DNA of 64,000 nucleotides from Blastomussa wellsi (Eukaryota > Cnidaria > Anthozoa > Scleractinia > Plerogyridae): assembly GCA_947652115.1 (NCBI GenBank), contig OX393567.1, positions 15,409,178 through 15,473,177 of the forward strand, given 5' to 3'. The translations under genes were made by a program, and so were the position numbers. Shown here piece after piece: positions 54,108-64,000 of the stretch. How positions within the stretch are numbered: the stretch's first letter is position 1; every line of letters starts with the position of its first letter. The notes under the pieces were generated by a model. The model was not told where the DNA came from. It did not search any database and worked only from the letters and a program-made list of their open reading frames with translations.

Positions 54108-54650
54108 GGTGGTCTTCCACTCAAATATACGAAGTTTCCGATTTTTTTTTTGAAACTAGAACAATTGAAATCTCTAAACATTTGTGAAACTTATTTTCAA
54201 CTGATTTAATTCTAATTCCGCTTTTATTTATGTTCAACTTAAGAAATCTGCACACTGGTAGCTGTATTATAACATAGCAACGCCCATAGCAACAATTGTT
54301 TACAAGGAAAAAAGTGCTTACAAAGTAGATTCAATTCAACGTAGTTCAGTTATACTTACCTGGAAAGCTCTACCGACTTTTAGAATGATAGATCTGCAAT
54401 CATGCATTTTACTGAACATTCCTTCTTTTTCTATTTTACACGCCTATTATGCTTGCATTCCATGTTTCTTGAGCCATCCATTCGTGAATTATCGTTTTTG
54501 AGATGTAAGCCCCTTTAAGAGTTTATGGATTAATTATTTATTAACTAGATTGGCACGTGACCCACAAAAGCCAATTTTTGAAGTCAGGCTGTGAAGTCCT
54601 TTAACCTAGTGTTTTATAAAAAAAGTCATTTTTTTGTGTGGAAGACCACC
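54108..54650. mobile_element. TTAA-flanked MITE, 543 bp
   Basis: The ends GGTGGTCTTCCAC and GTGGAAGACCACC are exact inverses, flanked by TTAA at 54104-54107 and 54651-54654, so the insertion is piggyBac-like. There is no coding capacity. The first six bases of the terminus (GGTGGT/GGTGGC) resemble those of the larger TTAA element at 24724. Confidence 0.8.
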
Positions 54651-55048
54651 TTAAATTAAGTGAATCGCATTCTAATTTGAAATGTAAACTAAAGGTGTTA
54701 TTTTAAATGAGTTTTTTATCGACTTGAAATGCAAATAGGTTTTTATCGTTTTAATAATGACTAGCGTTCGACGTTCGGTGAACGCAATCTGCCTGTGCAT
54801 TTATAAGCAAAATTGTTCGAGAATTCTGCTTCTCTGTTATGGAGGCACATTTGCCTCGCTTTCATTATCGGCCTCAATGTTACGCGCATACTCACGTGGT
54901 TATGATAGCCTGATTCTCAGACATCCCAGGCATCGCTCGAGAGAGAGGGAAGCGAAGGGACCGGGATCGACCTCTTCCAATATCTTGTTGGTTTCACTGA
55001 CCATAGCGCTCACTGTTTTCTGCTTTGGGATTGTCTATTCTCCCTTCT

Positions 55049-55265
55049 TTAAAGGACCCTAGTCAGCCAGTAAGCCGCCGAAATTATGAAAATTGTATGG
55101 TAAAACGTAAATCTTATTCCATTGCGCGCTGTAAGTTATGTCATATTACCGTTAGAAAGTTTGTCAGTGATCTTTTTCATTTTGACACGCTCCGCATAAA
55201 ATGTAACACTGAAACTCTCGCATGTAAACAATAACAAAGGCGTGGCTGACTATAGGGCCCTAAAA
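55049..55265. mobile_element. about 215-bp MITE (AGGGACCCTA/GTCAGCCA ends)
   Basis: TTTAAAGGACCCTAGTCAGCC at the left faces GGCTGACTATAGGGCCCTAAA at the right, with small differences. The region just upstream (about 54766-54900) is similar to 61650-61800, a second dispersed repeat. Confidence 0.5.
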
Positions 55266-55289
55266 TGACAAAAAGAACAAGAAAGCTGA

Positions 55290-55505
55290 AATCTTTGTTG
55301 ACTGAATGCAATAAGCGTGTTCAGATCTCTCGTCCTGTTATGAGAAACAGACAAGCGATTGCTGAATATAAAAGAAATGTTGGACGACAGAGAGAAACGA
55401 GTTGTTTTTTAAACAATTTCTAGGATCTTTCTAGTGATTGTGATTTGTTTTTGTACTCTTAGTATCGAGATTGTCACTGCAGTGTTTTTAACTTATACCT
55501 ACATT
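55290..55505 (+). pseudogene. GPCR relic (TM3-TM4 region)
   Basis: The phrase TGCAATAAGCGTG, then CAGATCTCTCGTCCTGTTA and ATGAGA...CAGACAAGCG matches the DRLLALLLGMRYRQ coding stretch of the family, followed by a degraded TM4-like segment. No frame is maintained. Confidence 0.65.
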
Positions 55506-56288
55506 ACATTTCAATGAATCAAGCACAATATTCACCTGAATGCACTATCCAGTAAACAAAAACCAATCAGAAAATAGCATGACAAATTAAAGCAAGAATT
55601 ACATAAGAAAAAATCATTACAAAAACATCAAATGATAAAGTAATAAAGTCTCTGTGACTGTCCTATCTAAATATTTATAATTATGCATGGGTCGTCACAT
55701 TTGTTCTTTTGTAATTATAATGGCACTCTGTTTCTATAAAATAAACAGAATCATGGACTCACTTCAATGTCAGTGTTGGAAATTTTAATTTACTTCCAAG
55801 TGTTGTGGTTTTGATTGAAATATTCACCGTTGTCGGCAAGACAACAATAATGTTTGCATCCAATAAAATTGCATAATAGTTTCAGTTTCCTATTACATTT
55901 GGTACTTTGAATAAATAAACTGAAGTATTACAAACGTGCAGCGGTGGATATAACCAAAATAAACAGCGGGCGCTATTGCGTGCGAGCTGCTTTACTCGCG
56001 TGTTTCCCACCGTGACTTTGTTCAACATTGATAATTAAAACTCCTAAGAAGTATACAACATCAGCCACCTATAGCTACTTTACAATCAGTTTTGCGACCG
56101 TCTCCTCCTGCAGCTTTTCTTAACTACCTCTCAATCTCCGGTGGTTATAACTGACTGACTTTAGCCGTTAATGTAGATGGGAGAACATTTGGAGCCGTGT
56201 CCTCGCCTCGACCTCAGTGGCCGGTCATTTGTACAGGCTTCATACACGATGACTGCTTTAGGTTAACTTAGCAGCTTAACACTCAACA
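55506..56288. other. 5' flank of GPCR at 56.3 kb, no gene
   Basis: AT-rich, with nothing recognised. The promoter of the following single-exon receptor presumably lies here. Confidence 0.4.
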
Positions 56289-57185
56289 ATGGAAGCCGAT
56301 GAAAAATATGAGAATTACTGCAATGCTACTCCGTTAATGGGTAGATATGCATCGGTTTTCCTTGTTGCTTTTAACAGTGTCAACGCTATCATTGCAACGT
56401 TAGGTAATGCTGTGATCTTAGCTGCACTGTACAAGGAGTCGTCCCTTCATCCGCCTTCCAAAATCTTGTTACGTTCACTGGCGCTCACTGATTTCTGCGT
56501 TGGGGCTATCGTGGAACCACTGTTTATTATAACTTCAATAACTGAAGAACACATCAACATGACCATTTGCACTAGTGGTCTTTTTACAGGCATATTCTTG
56601 TTTTATGTATCTTTGCTTACAGTAACTGCAATAAGCGTGGACAGACTTCTCGCCCTGTTGCTGGGCATGAGATACAGACAAGTGGTTACTAAACGTCGTG
56701 TGTTATTGATTGTGATCTGCATTTGGACTCTAAACATTGGACCTCTCGTCTCTGTTATTTGGAACGCCCAGATTCTTCGACATTATGGCTCTATAGTTGT
56801 TCCATTATGCTTAGCAATCTCAACCTTCTGTTATACAAAGATCTATCGAAAGCTCCTTCATCACCAAGCTCAGATACAAGAACACGTTCACCAAAGACAA
56901 CCAAACGGACATGAGCCATTGAACATAGCGCGATACAGAAAGACAGTGTCCAGTGCACTGTGGGTACAGCTTTCAGTTATTGCATGCTTTTCTCCCATGG
57001 CTATAATTTCAGTTTCAGTTGTAATCGCAGGACTGTTGCCATCTCTTATTGTCGCTTGGGCATTTTCAGTAACGCTTATGTTCTTTAACTCAACACTGAA
57101 CCCGATCTTATATTGTTGGAAAATTAGGGAGGTGAGACGAGCGGCCATGGCTATTGTAAAACAGTGTGTGCTCAGATTATTCTGA
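56289..57185 (+). CDS. class A GPCR, 298 aa, single exon
   Basis: A complete receptor of the local family. It shows GNAVILAALYKESSLHPPSK in TM1/loop 1, LALTDFCVG in TM2, SVDRLLALLLGMRYRQ after TM3 (DRL) and STLNPILYCWK in TM7. The third loop has HQRQPNGHEPLNIARY (Arg in place of the Gly seen elsewhere). TM6 reads CFSPMA where the paralogs have CYLPTG or CYLPAG, a change at the helix kink that could alter activation. The second extracellular loop is short and has no cysteine. The C-terminal tail is very short. It lies on the same strand as, and about 1.7 kb from, the next receptor, an apparent tandem duplicate. Confidence 0.9.
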   Translation: MEADEKYENYCNATPLMGRYASVFLVAFNSVNAIIATLGNAVILAALYKESSLHPPSKILLRSLALTDFCVGAIVEPLFIITSITEEHINMTICTSGLFTGIFLFYVSLLTVTAISVDRLLALLLGMRYRQVVTKRRVLLIVICIWTLNIGPLVSVIWNAQILRHYGSIVVPLCLAISTFCYTKIYRKLLHHQAQIQEHVHQRQPNGHEPLNIARYRKTVSSALWVQLSVIACFSPMAIISVSVVIAGLLPSLIVAWAFSVTLMFFNSTLNPILYCWKIREVRRAAMAIVKQCVLRLF

Positions 57186-57211
57186 ACCACTAGAAATTAA
57201 AGGGAGGGACA

Positions 57212-57611
57212 CTGTCACGGTGATTTTGTTGTGTTCAGGTCAATTCTGTGCTAAAGACATTGCTTAATGCCTTTACTCGTAAAAAGGCTTCTGTAGAATT
57301 GCTGAGAATCGACTAAGAAGATTTCAAATGAAAATTTATCAGAAAGAGCACACCATAATAGTTGGTTTCGTATTTTTTTCAGGAGATGCATGGCTTGAGA
57401 ATTTGAAAAACTGTCATGGTGATTTTGTAGTGTTCAGTTATTTCTGTGCTAAAATTATTGCTTAATGTCTTTACTCATACAAAAAAGGCTTCTGTAGCTG
57501 CTAAGAATTGACTAAGAAGATTTCAAATGAAAATTTATCAGGAAGAGCATACCATAATAGTTGGTTTCGTACTTTTTCAGGAGATGCATGGCTTGAGAAT
57601 TTGAAAAACTT
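57212..57611. repeat. tandem direct duplication, two units of about 200 bp
   Basis: Unit 1 (57212-57410) and unit 2 (57411-57611) both run from CTGTCA.GGTGATTTTGT to GAGATGCATGGCTTGAGAAT, with roughly a dozen differences. They lie just after the GPCR stop codon. Confidence 0.85.
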
Positions 57612-58858
57612 GGCAATTTTTTTTAGTTTTCAATCCACTTCCATCCTCGTGACGGACGTCAGTAAATGGTTTCAATGCAGTAATATAGCCTTACAAAACT
57701 AAACCCATCTTTTTGGTTTTCCTTTGAGCGAAGACAAGTTTTAGTTTTTTAAAAAGTGTTGCTAAAATGGCGTGCCAATGCCCCTTTAAGTACAATCTAC
57801 TGAGTTATTTTTAATTCTGCTCAATCGGTTACCCATTTTCTGTTTTACATTTAACAGGTATTCTCGAGCTAGCTATATAGTAAAATGTGTAATTAACATT
57901 ACAAAAAGAACACTGATGACGTAAGTAAAAATCGTTGAGAAGACTCGCTTGAAAATGTTTAAGTCAGAACAAACTGAATGGCGTATTGGTTATAATTATG
58001 TACAAAAACAATATAAGACGAATGGTTACTCATGAACAGGTATATAACAGTTTTTATTTTGATCCTTCGTTTAGCTTGATGAACATAATTTTTTTTCTTC
58101 AGGAGGAATAAGACCTCTTTATCATGCAAACTATTTACCGCATGCAGTGACAAGGAACCAAATGTTGAGATGAATGCTGGGACAATTTATTTTGTCCGAA
58201 CTCGTAAGGTCTGACAAAACTACAAATAAATCATTAATTATCAATGAAATGTGCACAGCAAAAACCAATATTCAATTTACAGAACAAGTTTATGGAATTA
58301 ATAAAACTCTTTTTAAAGTAAACAACGCATTTAAACCAATATCTGACAGGATGAAGTTTTCTGTAGTAACAAACAAAACTGTCCAGTAACTGCTTGCATA
58401 TGCACACATGTCAAGAACGAAATTTCGTTCATAACAGGAAATAACAATGAAAATCAATTTCACACCACTTAATTAATTCCAAGAAATACGTTTGTTCTTA
58501 TAGAGCCAACAAGATAAAAATAACTCCATTATAAAACTGGCAAATATATATTGCATCCACTCTAAGCCAGTAAGAGAGTTGAGCAATTGAGCCACATAAT
58601 AATATTGCAATTTTCGCTGGCATTGAAACAAACAATACAATACAGAGTGCTTCAGAACGCAAACCGTTCATGTTCAAATTTATTTATTTGAAAGTAATGT
58701 ACATGCACACACGCAGATGCGATGACAATTAGAAATGAACAGCCTCGAGCTACCCTGCCAGGTGTAATTTCACCCCATATAAACATGCACAAAATCGATC
58801 AGTACATAAAAGTTGCCGAGCGGATATCATTCACCAAGACTGCCTAGTAAGACTGAAC
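57612..58858. other. spacer between tandem GPCR genes
   Basis: AT-rich. Short frames (for example 58174-58389) have no recognisable domain. Confidence 0.5.
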
Positions 58859-59782
58859 ATGGCAGTTACTGAGGAAGCTGGAAACCCAACTCCACAAATG
58901 TATTGTATGGCACCTTTAAAAGGAACCAATTCATTGTGGTTTCTCATAGCCTTTCATATTTTTCTCGCCATCGCCTCAACGTTGGGCAATACTGTGATCC
59001 TAGCGGCACTTTACAAAGAGTCGTCTCTTCATCCGCCTTCCAAAATCTTGTTACGTTCACTGGCACTGACTGATCTCTGCGTTGGGGCTATCGTGGAACC
59101 ACTTGCTGTCATATATTTCATGACAGTTGAATATGAAAACTTGAATCTTTGCACTGACCTTATTTCTGCTGGTCTTTTCATAGCTACATTGTTGTGTTCG
59201 GAGTCGTCATTCACTCTGACCGCAATAAGCGTGGACAGACTTCTTGCCCTGTTACTGGGCATGAGATATCGACAAGTGGTTACTTCTAAAAAAGTTCTAG
59301 TGGTTATGGTATGCTTTTGGATCCTAAGTATTGGACTTCTAATCTCGGGTTTATGGAACGGAAATATTGCTATTTCTTATGTGTCCTTAGCTGTCCTATT
59401 ATGCTTAGCAATCTCAACCTGTTGTTATGCAAAGATCTATCGAAAGCTCCGTCATCATCAAGCTCAGATACAAGAACACGTTCATCAAGGACAACCAAAC
59501 GGACATGAGCCATTGAACATGGCGCGATACAGAAAGACAGTGTCCAGTGCATTGTGGGTACAGGTTTCAGTTCTTACATGCTACCTTCCTACGGGTATAG
59601 TTTCAGTTTTAATGGCAATCAGAGGAATTCTTCCATCTCTTACGGTCGCTTGGACATTTTCAGCAACGATTTTGTTATTTAATTCAACACTGAACCCGAT
59701 CCTATATTGTTGGAAGATTAGGGAAGTGAGACGAGCGGCCATGGACACAATTAAACAGATATTTTGTTGTATATCAAGTTAA
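58859..59782 (+). CDS. class A GPCR, 307 aa, single exon
   Basis: A complete receptor closely related to 56289-57185. It shows GNTVILAALYKESSLHPPSK, LALTDLCVG in TM2, SVDRLLALLLGMRYRQ (DRL), QPNGHEPLNMARYRKTVSSA in loop 3 and STLNPILYCWKI in TM7. TM3 starts with a cysteine (NLCTDL), but the second extracellular loop (LWNGNIAISY) has none, so the usual disulfide is absent. The start ATG fits family length. An AATAAA at 59881-59886 lies about 100 nt after the stop and could be the poly(A) signal. The ligand is unknown. Confidence 0.9.
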   Translation: MAVTEEAGNPTPQMYCMAPLKGTNSLWFLIAFHIFLAIASTLGNTVILAALYKESSLHPPSKILLRSLALTDLCVGAIVEPLAVIYFMTVEYENLNLCTDLISAGLFIATLLCSESSFTLTAISVDRLLALLLGMRYRQVVTSKKVLVVMVCFWILSIGLLISGLWNGNIAISYVSLAVLLCLAISTCCYAKIYRKLRHHQAQIQEHVHQGQPNGHEPLNMARYRKTVSSALWVQVSVLTCYLPTGIVSVLMAIRGILPSLTVAWTFSATILLFNSTLNPILYCWKIREVRRAAMDTIKQIFCCISS

Positions 59783-60082
59783 ACGTTGTCGACACAGGAC
59801 CTAAATAACTAACTATCAAACTATGTCAAGGCGTACAATTAATTTTAAAGTTTCTCTTTTTTATTTTGTATCAACACTATAATAAAAACAGCTCTATTAG
59901 CTCAGCTACCTAAAATTATAACACCAAAGACGCTGAAGACATTCTTGTCAAAACACCATTCTTGGCATAAATTCAGTAGAATTTTCCAGAACAGTTGCTC
60001 ATGTATTCATGTGAGGGACCCCAAATGTAAATAGAGGCTGCAAAATAGGTTTTTACGATCCCGCTTCCCGCCACTTAACCAC

Positions 60083-60480
60083 CGACCAGTTAGCTCAATT
60101 GGTGAGAACACCGGATTGCCGTGCGGGAGGTTTTCGGGTTCAAACCTTGACCGGACCAACACTCAGGGTCTTTAAATAACTGAGGAGAAAGTGCTTCCTT
60201 TGTAATGTCATCTGCAAATGGTTAGAATTTCTAGTCTTCTCGGATAAGGACGATGAACTGTAGGTCCCGTCTCACAATCTTTTTTCCTAATAACTTTGTG
60301 GGACGTTAAAGAACCCGCACACCGTTCGAAAAGAGTAGGCCATGCATTTCACAGGTGTTATGGTCTGGCCTATCTGGTCTGGGTGGGTAGGGTGTGGCGC
60401 CTCGCATAGGGCCTCCACCTGTTCGTGATCTTTCCCTCTGGACAGCTTTGCCCAGTAGAATGGGGAAAACTAAAACAGAA
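60083..60480 (+). repeat. tRNA-derived SINE-like repeat
   Basis: The 5' part carries an A-box-like TAGCTCAATTGGTGAGA (60090) and a B-box-like GGGTTCAAACC (60136), spaced as in a tRNA, but the anticodon stem is not intact. A non-tRNA body follows with GTGGGACGTTAAAGAACCC and CCTCCACCTG words. The arrangement of Pol III promoter plus unrelated body is that of a tRNA-derived SINE. The 3' limit is approximate. Confidence 0.6.
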
Positions 60481-61240
60481 GCCCTTATTCCGCCATCCCG
60501 CCTGTATGAGAGTCTCCACTGCCCGATTCAACCTGTTCTAAAACAAGCGTGATTCCGCTAACATTTTCCCATAAGGCCCATAGATATGAATTATAGGTCT
60601 CGTACGTTATAGTAAAAATTGGAAGTTAACATGGTGTGGTCATTGGGGCAGATTAGCTTAGTACCAATTCAAATCGAAATAAACTATACTCAGTCTAAAA
60701 CAGAATAACTTTAGTGGAATTGACACTTCCCAGAGCTTGGACTGGGACTGTCCCTATCTGCCTCCTCGTGTTCTTCTTCGTTTTACTTTAATTTATTAAC
60801 AATTACTAAAGAAACCGTTACAACTGGATGTAAAACTTGCGAGAGTTTGTGCTCACTACAGTTTGACACGTAAACACATCGTCACTTTACCTGATACTAA
60901 TTTTTAGAAAGTTTGTGCGGGGCAGTGAAACACAGTTAGTTTGCCCACGCAGTTCCTTAGTGAAAAGGTCACTACAGTCATTCAGCTTCACCGTTGTGAG
61001 AACATGATTCTTGGTCCATATCTGAAGCAGGCTTCAGCGTCTGAAGCAGGCTTCTCAGCGTAAACTCTACCTTAATATGATGGAAAGCTTATTACCTTCC
61101 ACCGGGGACATCTAAGGGAAGGGCCCACAAATAGGAGGTGGGGCAAAAATCGATCAGGTGTGTATATTTACTAAATAGTAAAAGATGTTAAAAGTAATGA
61201 CGAAGCCGTATACGTAAGAGATTCGTTGCATTTTTTCCAG
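60481..61240. other. end of giant intron
   Basis: No gene seen. A 14-bp duplication (GCAGGCTTC in two adjacent copies, about 61025-61055) is present. It ends at the polypyrimidine/AG acceptor TTTTTTCCAG before exon 3. Confidence 0.45.
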
Positions 61241-63559
61241 ATATGGAGACAAAGCACCCAAATCAATTCCTGGCAAACTGCTGGGGCTCGTGTGGATGTT
61301 AGCAGGGCTTATCATTATCACCATGTTTATAAGCATCATCACCGCGTCGATGACCTCAGTCAGTCTACAAGGACGAACTAACCTTCGAGGTGTCACGGTA
61401 TGTAAGCATTAAGAGTAGACATTTCATTTCTGTCATTTAAGCTGCTATACATTGTCCAACTGTTTTACTGCCATTTTGCCTGGTTACAATTGTTACTGGA
61501 ATAAACCAGGATTAAGGGGTGATCCGTATTCAGGTGTTACTATCGCTTCGATGGGGAACCCATTATGTAACGCGAAAGAGAAATTCTTTTTCAACTATTG
61601 ACACACGGCACTAGACACACACGGCAAATTCTGTACACAGCCATGAGATTAGGCTTGCGTTCTCCAACGTCGAACGCAAGCCTAATCCCATGGCTGTGAA
61701 TTTACAAGCAAAATTAATCAAGAATTCTGTTTCTCTGTTATAGACGCACAATTGCATCGCTTTCGTTATTGGCCTCAATTTGACACGTTTATTCACGTGG
61801 TGATGGCATCGCATCGTTGCGACAACTTGGACAGTTGCTTCGACGTGACTTTGAAGTGCGCGCACTGAAGGAGTCGAACGCACTCTCGTAATCTCCGATT
61901 ACTCCTAGTCAATAGTAACGTTTCATTAATAGAAAGGCACTCGTTATTCGATTAGTAGCATGTAATGGCAACACACTATTTAGGAGGTAGAAGTCGATGA
62001 TTTTTTTCTTGTATTGACGTGAATGACAGGTGTCAGCTGTCAATCACAGTGAGGAACACAAGCTCGGGATTCGTGAAATTGCCATGGTAGAAGGTTAGTC
62101 AAATCTCAGTATTAGATGCCAACTTGCATAAATTTCTTATCAATGGAAAGGAATGACAAAGAAGCGTCATTCATTTTTTTAACACATTTACCAAAAATTC
62201 ACATGCAGTTGTTGATGGAAGCGTTTTAGTTGATGCTGTGGTGAAAACATTGTGATTCATCACAGACACAGACACAGACTAAAGCCCTGCTATTTGCGTG
62301 TCTTTAAACATTCCAATTTAGTATATTCTCAGCTCCGACTATTGCATTTCTAGCTTTTTGATTGGCTAAAAAACTCCGACTATGAGCCAATAGTCGGAGT
62401 TTTACGTCATACGGAAAATAGTGCGCCAAGTTTTTATTTTACGCTTTGTAAAATTGTGGAAATAAAAATCGGCGGCAAAACCCGGTTTGAGAATTTACTA
62501 AAACAATTATTCCATTCGCCCTTGTTGGATATGAAGTGATTATAACCAACTCGCGCTACGCGCTCGTTGGTTATTTTATCACTTCATATCCAACGCGGGC
62601 TCATGGAATAATTGTTATATGGTCAATGCATTCGTTTCCTATACTAATTGCTTGAGGACAGTTAATTGCTGACGTGCGCAAAAAGACAACATCAGTCATT
62701 TCAATTAATACTTTTATAGCGGAGCTCCGGCGGCCCGAAAGGCCGCTATGCAAAGCACCATACTCAGACGTAATTAGGCATCCATGTTATGGATAATTGA
62801 CAGATGTCAAAGAAGGTATCCCCTGACCAGTATCACATGACCAGATCGCGGGCTCCAATTTAGAAATCGTCGAGGTCAAGTGATTTTTGAAGTTGAACGC
62901 TGACTGGGTATTGGTTTTTCATTGATCGCGGGCTCAAGTCCGAATTGTTTTCTTTGGTTTTGGCAAGATTTTGTAATTTTACATTTTCATTCTCAGCGGA
63001 ATTTCTGCAATTGCAGTTGACGTGTTTTTATTATTCTTGTTTCGAATGGGGAATCTTTCTTGAGTAGTTGCACACGCTAGTACTTCTAATGAAAGCATTT
63101 TCACAAATTATATTAGATATATTCCAATCATCTATCGTTTTAGAAATGCCCTAATATTACGAATTGTAACTGAAGTGAATGTTGTTCCCCAGCTCTCGCC
63201 AGTAGTGAAGACGTTTTTCAATATGTACTTGACCGTCGAGTGGAAGGTGCTTTAGTTGATGTTCACGCGCTCAAGCATCATATCAACGCTCTCACACAAC
63301 ACAACATACAGGTGAGCGGTAAACACGGCATTTTGCTGTATGTTACCTATTCAACTTTCCTTATATGGTCATAGGTTGCAGCAAATGTTGTCACTGTGTT
63401 ACTTGTTGACAGGTAGGCAATATTCTCAACAGTCACGTGGCGTACGGAGCAATTCTTCCTCTCAATACCAGTCGCTTTGTGGAGTGCTTTAGAAAATACG
63501 TGCAAACCGAAGAGCAGTGGCTTTTTCGTATTCTGGCAGAAAATACAGGAACCACTCAG
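61241..63559 (+). CDS. iGluR-like K+ receptor-channel 2, exons 3-6 (filter end, M2, S2); 3' end outside window
   Basis: The exons are 61241-61397 (157 nt), 62030-62093 (64 nt), 63193-63311 (119 nt) and 63413-63559 (147 nt), all with GT/AG borders. The first starts with the base that completes Gly of the filter and gives YGDKAPKSIPGKLLGLVW, then M2 (AGLIIITMFISIITASM). The 64-nt exon gives VSAVNHSEEHKLGIREIAM, aligned with VAVMNGSAEQQLAILQNAE of paralog 1. The last two give EGALVDVHAL and VAYGAILPLNTSRFVECF, aligned with RIALVDIFST and VIYGAVLPMGTETIRKCF. Lengths and phases equal those of the minus-strand gene, except that its 266-nt exon is split here. The M3 exon and tail were not found before 64000. 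Joined to 15190-17773 it gives 375 codons without a stop. Confidence 0.82.
61636..61698. repeat. 63-bp hairpin in intron 3 of receptor-channel 2
   Basis: CACAGCCATG, then AGATTAGGCTTGCGTTC pairs with GAACGCAAGCCTAATCCCATG, then GCTGTG around a short loop. The flanking sequence (61650-61800) is related to 54766-54900. Confidence 0.75.
62334..62399. repeat. hairpin of CTCCGACTATTG arms
   Basis: CTCCGACTATTG near 62334 pairs with CAATAGTCGGAG ending at 62399; a third CTCCGACTAT copy lies between them. Confidence 0.7.
62512..62616. repeat. 105-bp palindrome, ends AACAATTATTCCA
   Basis: The arms read AACAATTATTCCA, TTGTTGGATATGAAGTGAT and TAACCAAC on one side and their inverses on the other, around a GCGCTACGCGC centre. 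A partial relative lies at about 48720-48790, so this is a dispersed MITE-like hairpin. Confidence 0.75.
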
Positions 63560-64000
63560 GTCAGTACTTACCCTTTTAGAGACTCAGTCTTCTTTTCTTT
63601 AAAACGTCACGGGGTTTTGTCACGGAGGATTCAAAGATCTGATATATTTGCAAATAGAACTCAATGATTGATAATGCAAAATCTTGTTTCATTCCCCAGC
63701 CTGTCCGGGGGAATAGAGTGCGATTGGAAGGGGCTGGACTATTGTAAAGCGTTAGACACTTGACAATGCATAATTAAAGGCACTACGTATATTTTGAAAA
63801 ATATAGCTAAACTTTTCAAAATCGTCATTTCCAATCCGTTTCAATCTTTTCCATCCTCAGCCATCCTTGTTCCTTTTTGCTTTAGAATTAACCGTTTGGT
63901 GTTTTCTTCACAAACAAACGATTACTTTTAGGTTTCCCAACACTTTAACCACAATTTAGTCCTCCGAAGGAATGCTCAAAATATCATGACGTAACTCCTT
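63560..64000. other. intron 6 of receptor-channel 2 (partial)
   Basis: No M3-type transmembrane exon is seen. A CCCCAG acceptor-like site at about 63700 is followed by a frame that soon stops (about 63745) and is not considered an exon. Confidence 0.4.

Noticed and set aside
54757..55062. 101-codon plus-strand frame with a hydrophobic end
   Set aside because: Its first part is a dispersed repeat also present near 61650-61800, and the frame crosses into a MITE.
63700..63750. last transmembrane exon of receptor-channel 2
   Set aside because: An acceptor-like CCCCAG is followed by a non-hydrophobic frame that stops at once.

Overview
The window is eukaryotic: intron-split genes with GT/AG junctions, single-exon class A GPCR genes and pseudogenes, LINE, BEL/Pao and DIRS retroelements, and many inverted-repeat DNA elements. 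The mix resembles anthozoan cnidarians, probably a stony coral; this is an inference, because no taxonomic marker gene is present.

Main result. Two paralogous, divergently oriented genes encode receptor-channels that combine an ionotropic-glutamate-receptor-like ligand domain (S1 and S2 halves) with a textbook potassium-channel pore (TMTTVGYGD). The minus-strand gene (8354-13919) can be assembled from seven exons into an uninterrupted 505-residue model. The plus-strand paralog starts at 15190. Its first two exons (15190-15732, 17679-17773) are separated by about 43.5 kb from four further exons (61241-63559). These match the first gene in phase and, to the base, in exon length (95, 157 and 64 nt; 266 = 119 + 147 nt), so the most economical model is one gene with a giant intron. 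Its last transmembrane exon and tail lie beyond the window. Known relatives in design are bacterial GluR0 and rotifer AvGluR1.

Layout. 1-2 kb: GPCR relic and GPCR gene (minus). 3.2-6.7 kb: LINE with one in-frame stop. 6.8-7.45 kb: degenerate minisatellite. 8.35-13.9 kb: K+ receptor-channel 1 (minus), with a 494-bp inverted-repeat element in intron 1. 13.9-15.2 kb: shared upstream region. 15.2-63.6 kb: K+ receptor-channel 2 (plus). Inside its long intron lie a divergent GPCR (20.25 kb), inverted-repeat elements (23.2-27.3 kb), GPCR genes and pseudogenes at 27.3, 29.4, 33.9, 49.1, 51.1, 55.3, 56.3 and 58.9 kb, a poly-C-rich transposon (32-33.4 kb), an 8.2-kb nested transposon complex containing a BEL/Pao provirus (34.7-42.9 kb), an apparently intact DIRS element (43.0-47.7 kb), foldback elements (52.4-54.7 kb) and a tRNA-derived SINE-like repeat (60.1 kb).

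The GPCRs, apart from the one at 20.25 kb, form one recent lineage-specific family that shares an almost invariant third intracellular loop. Local duplications, including an inverted copy of 27.3-29.1 kb at 50.3-51.9 kb, have expanded and broken it. How the GPCRs relate functionally to the channel gene that encloses them is unknown.
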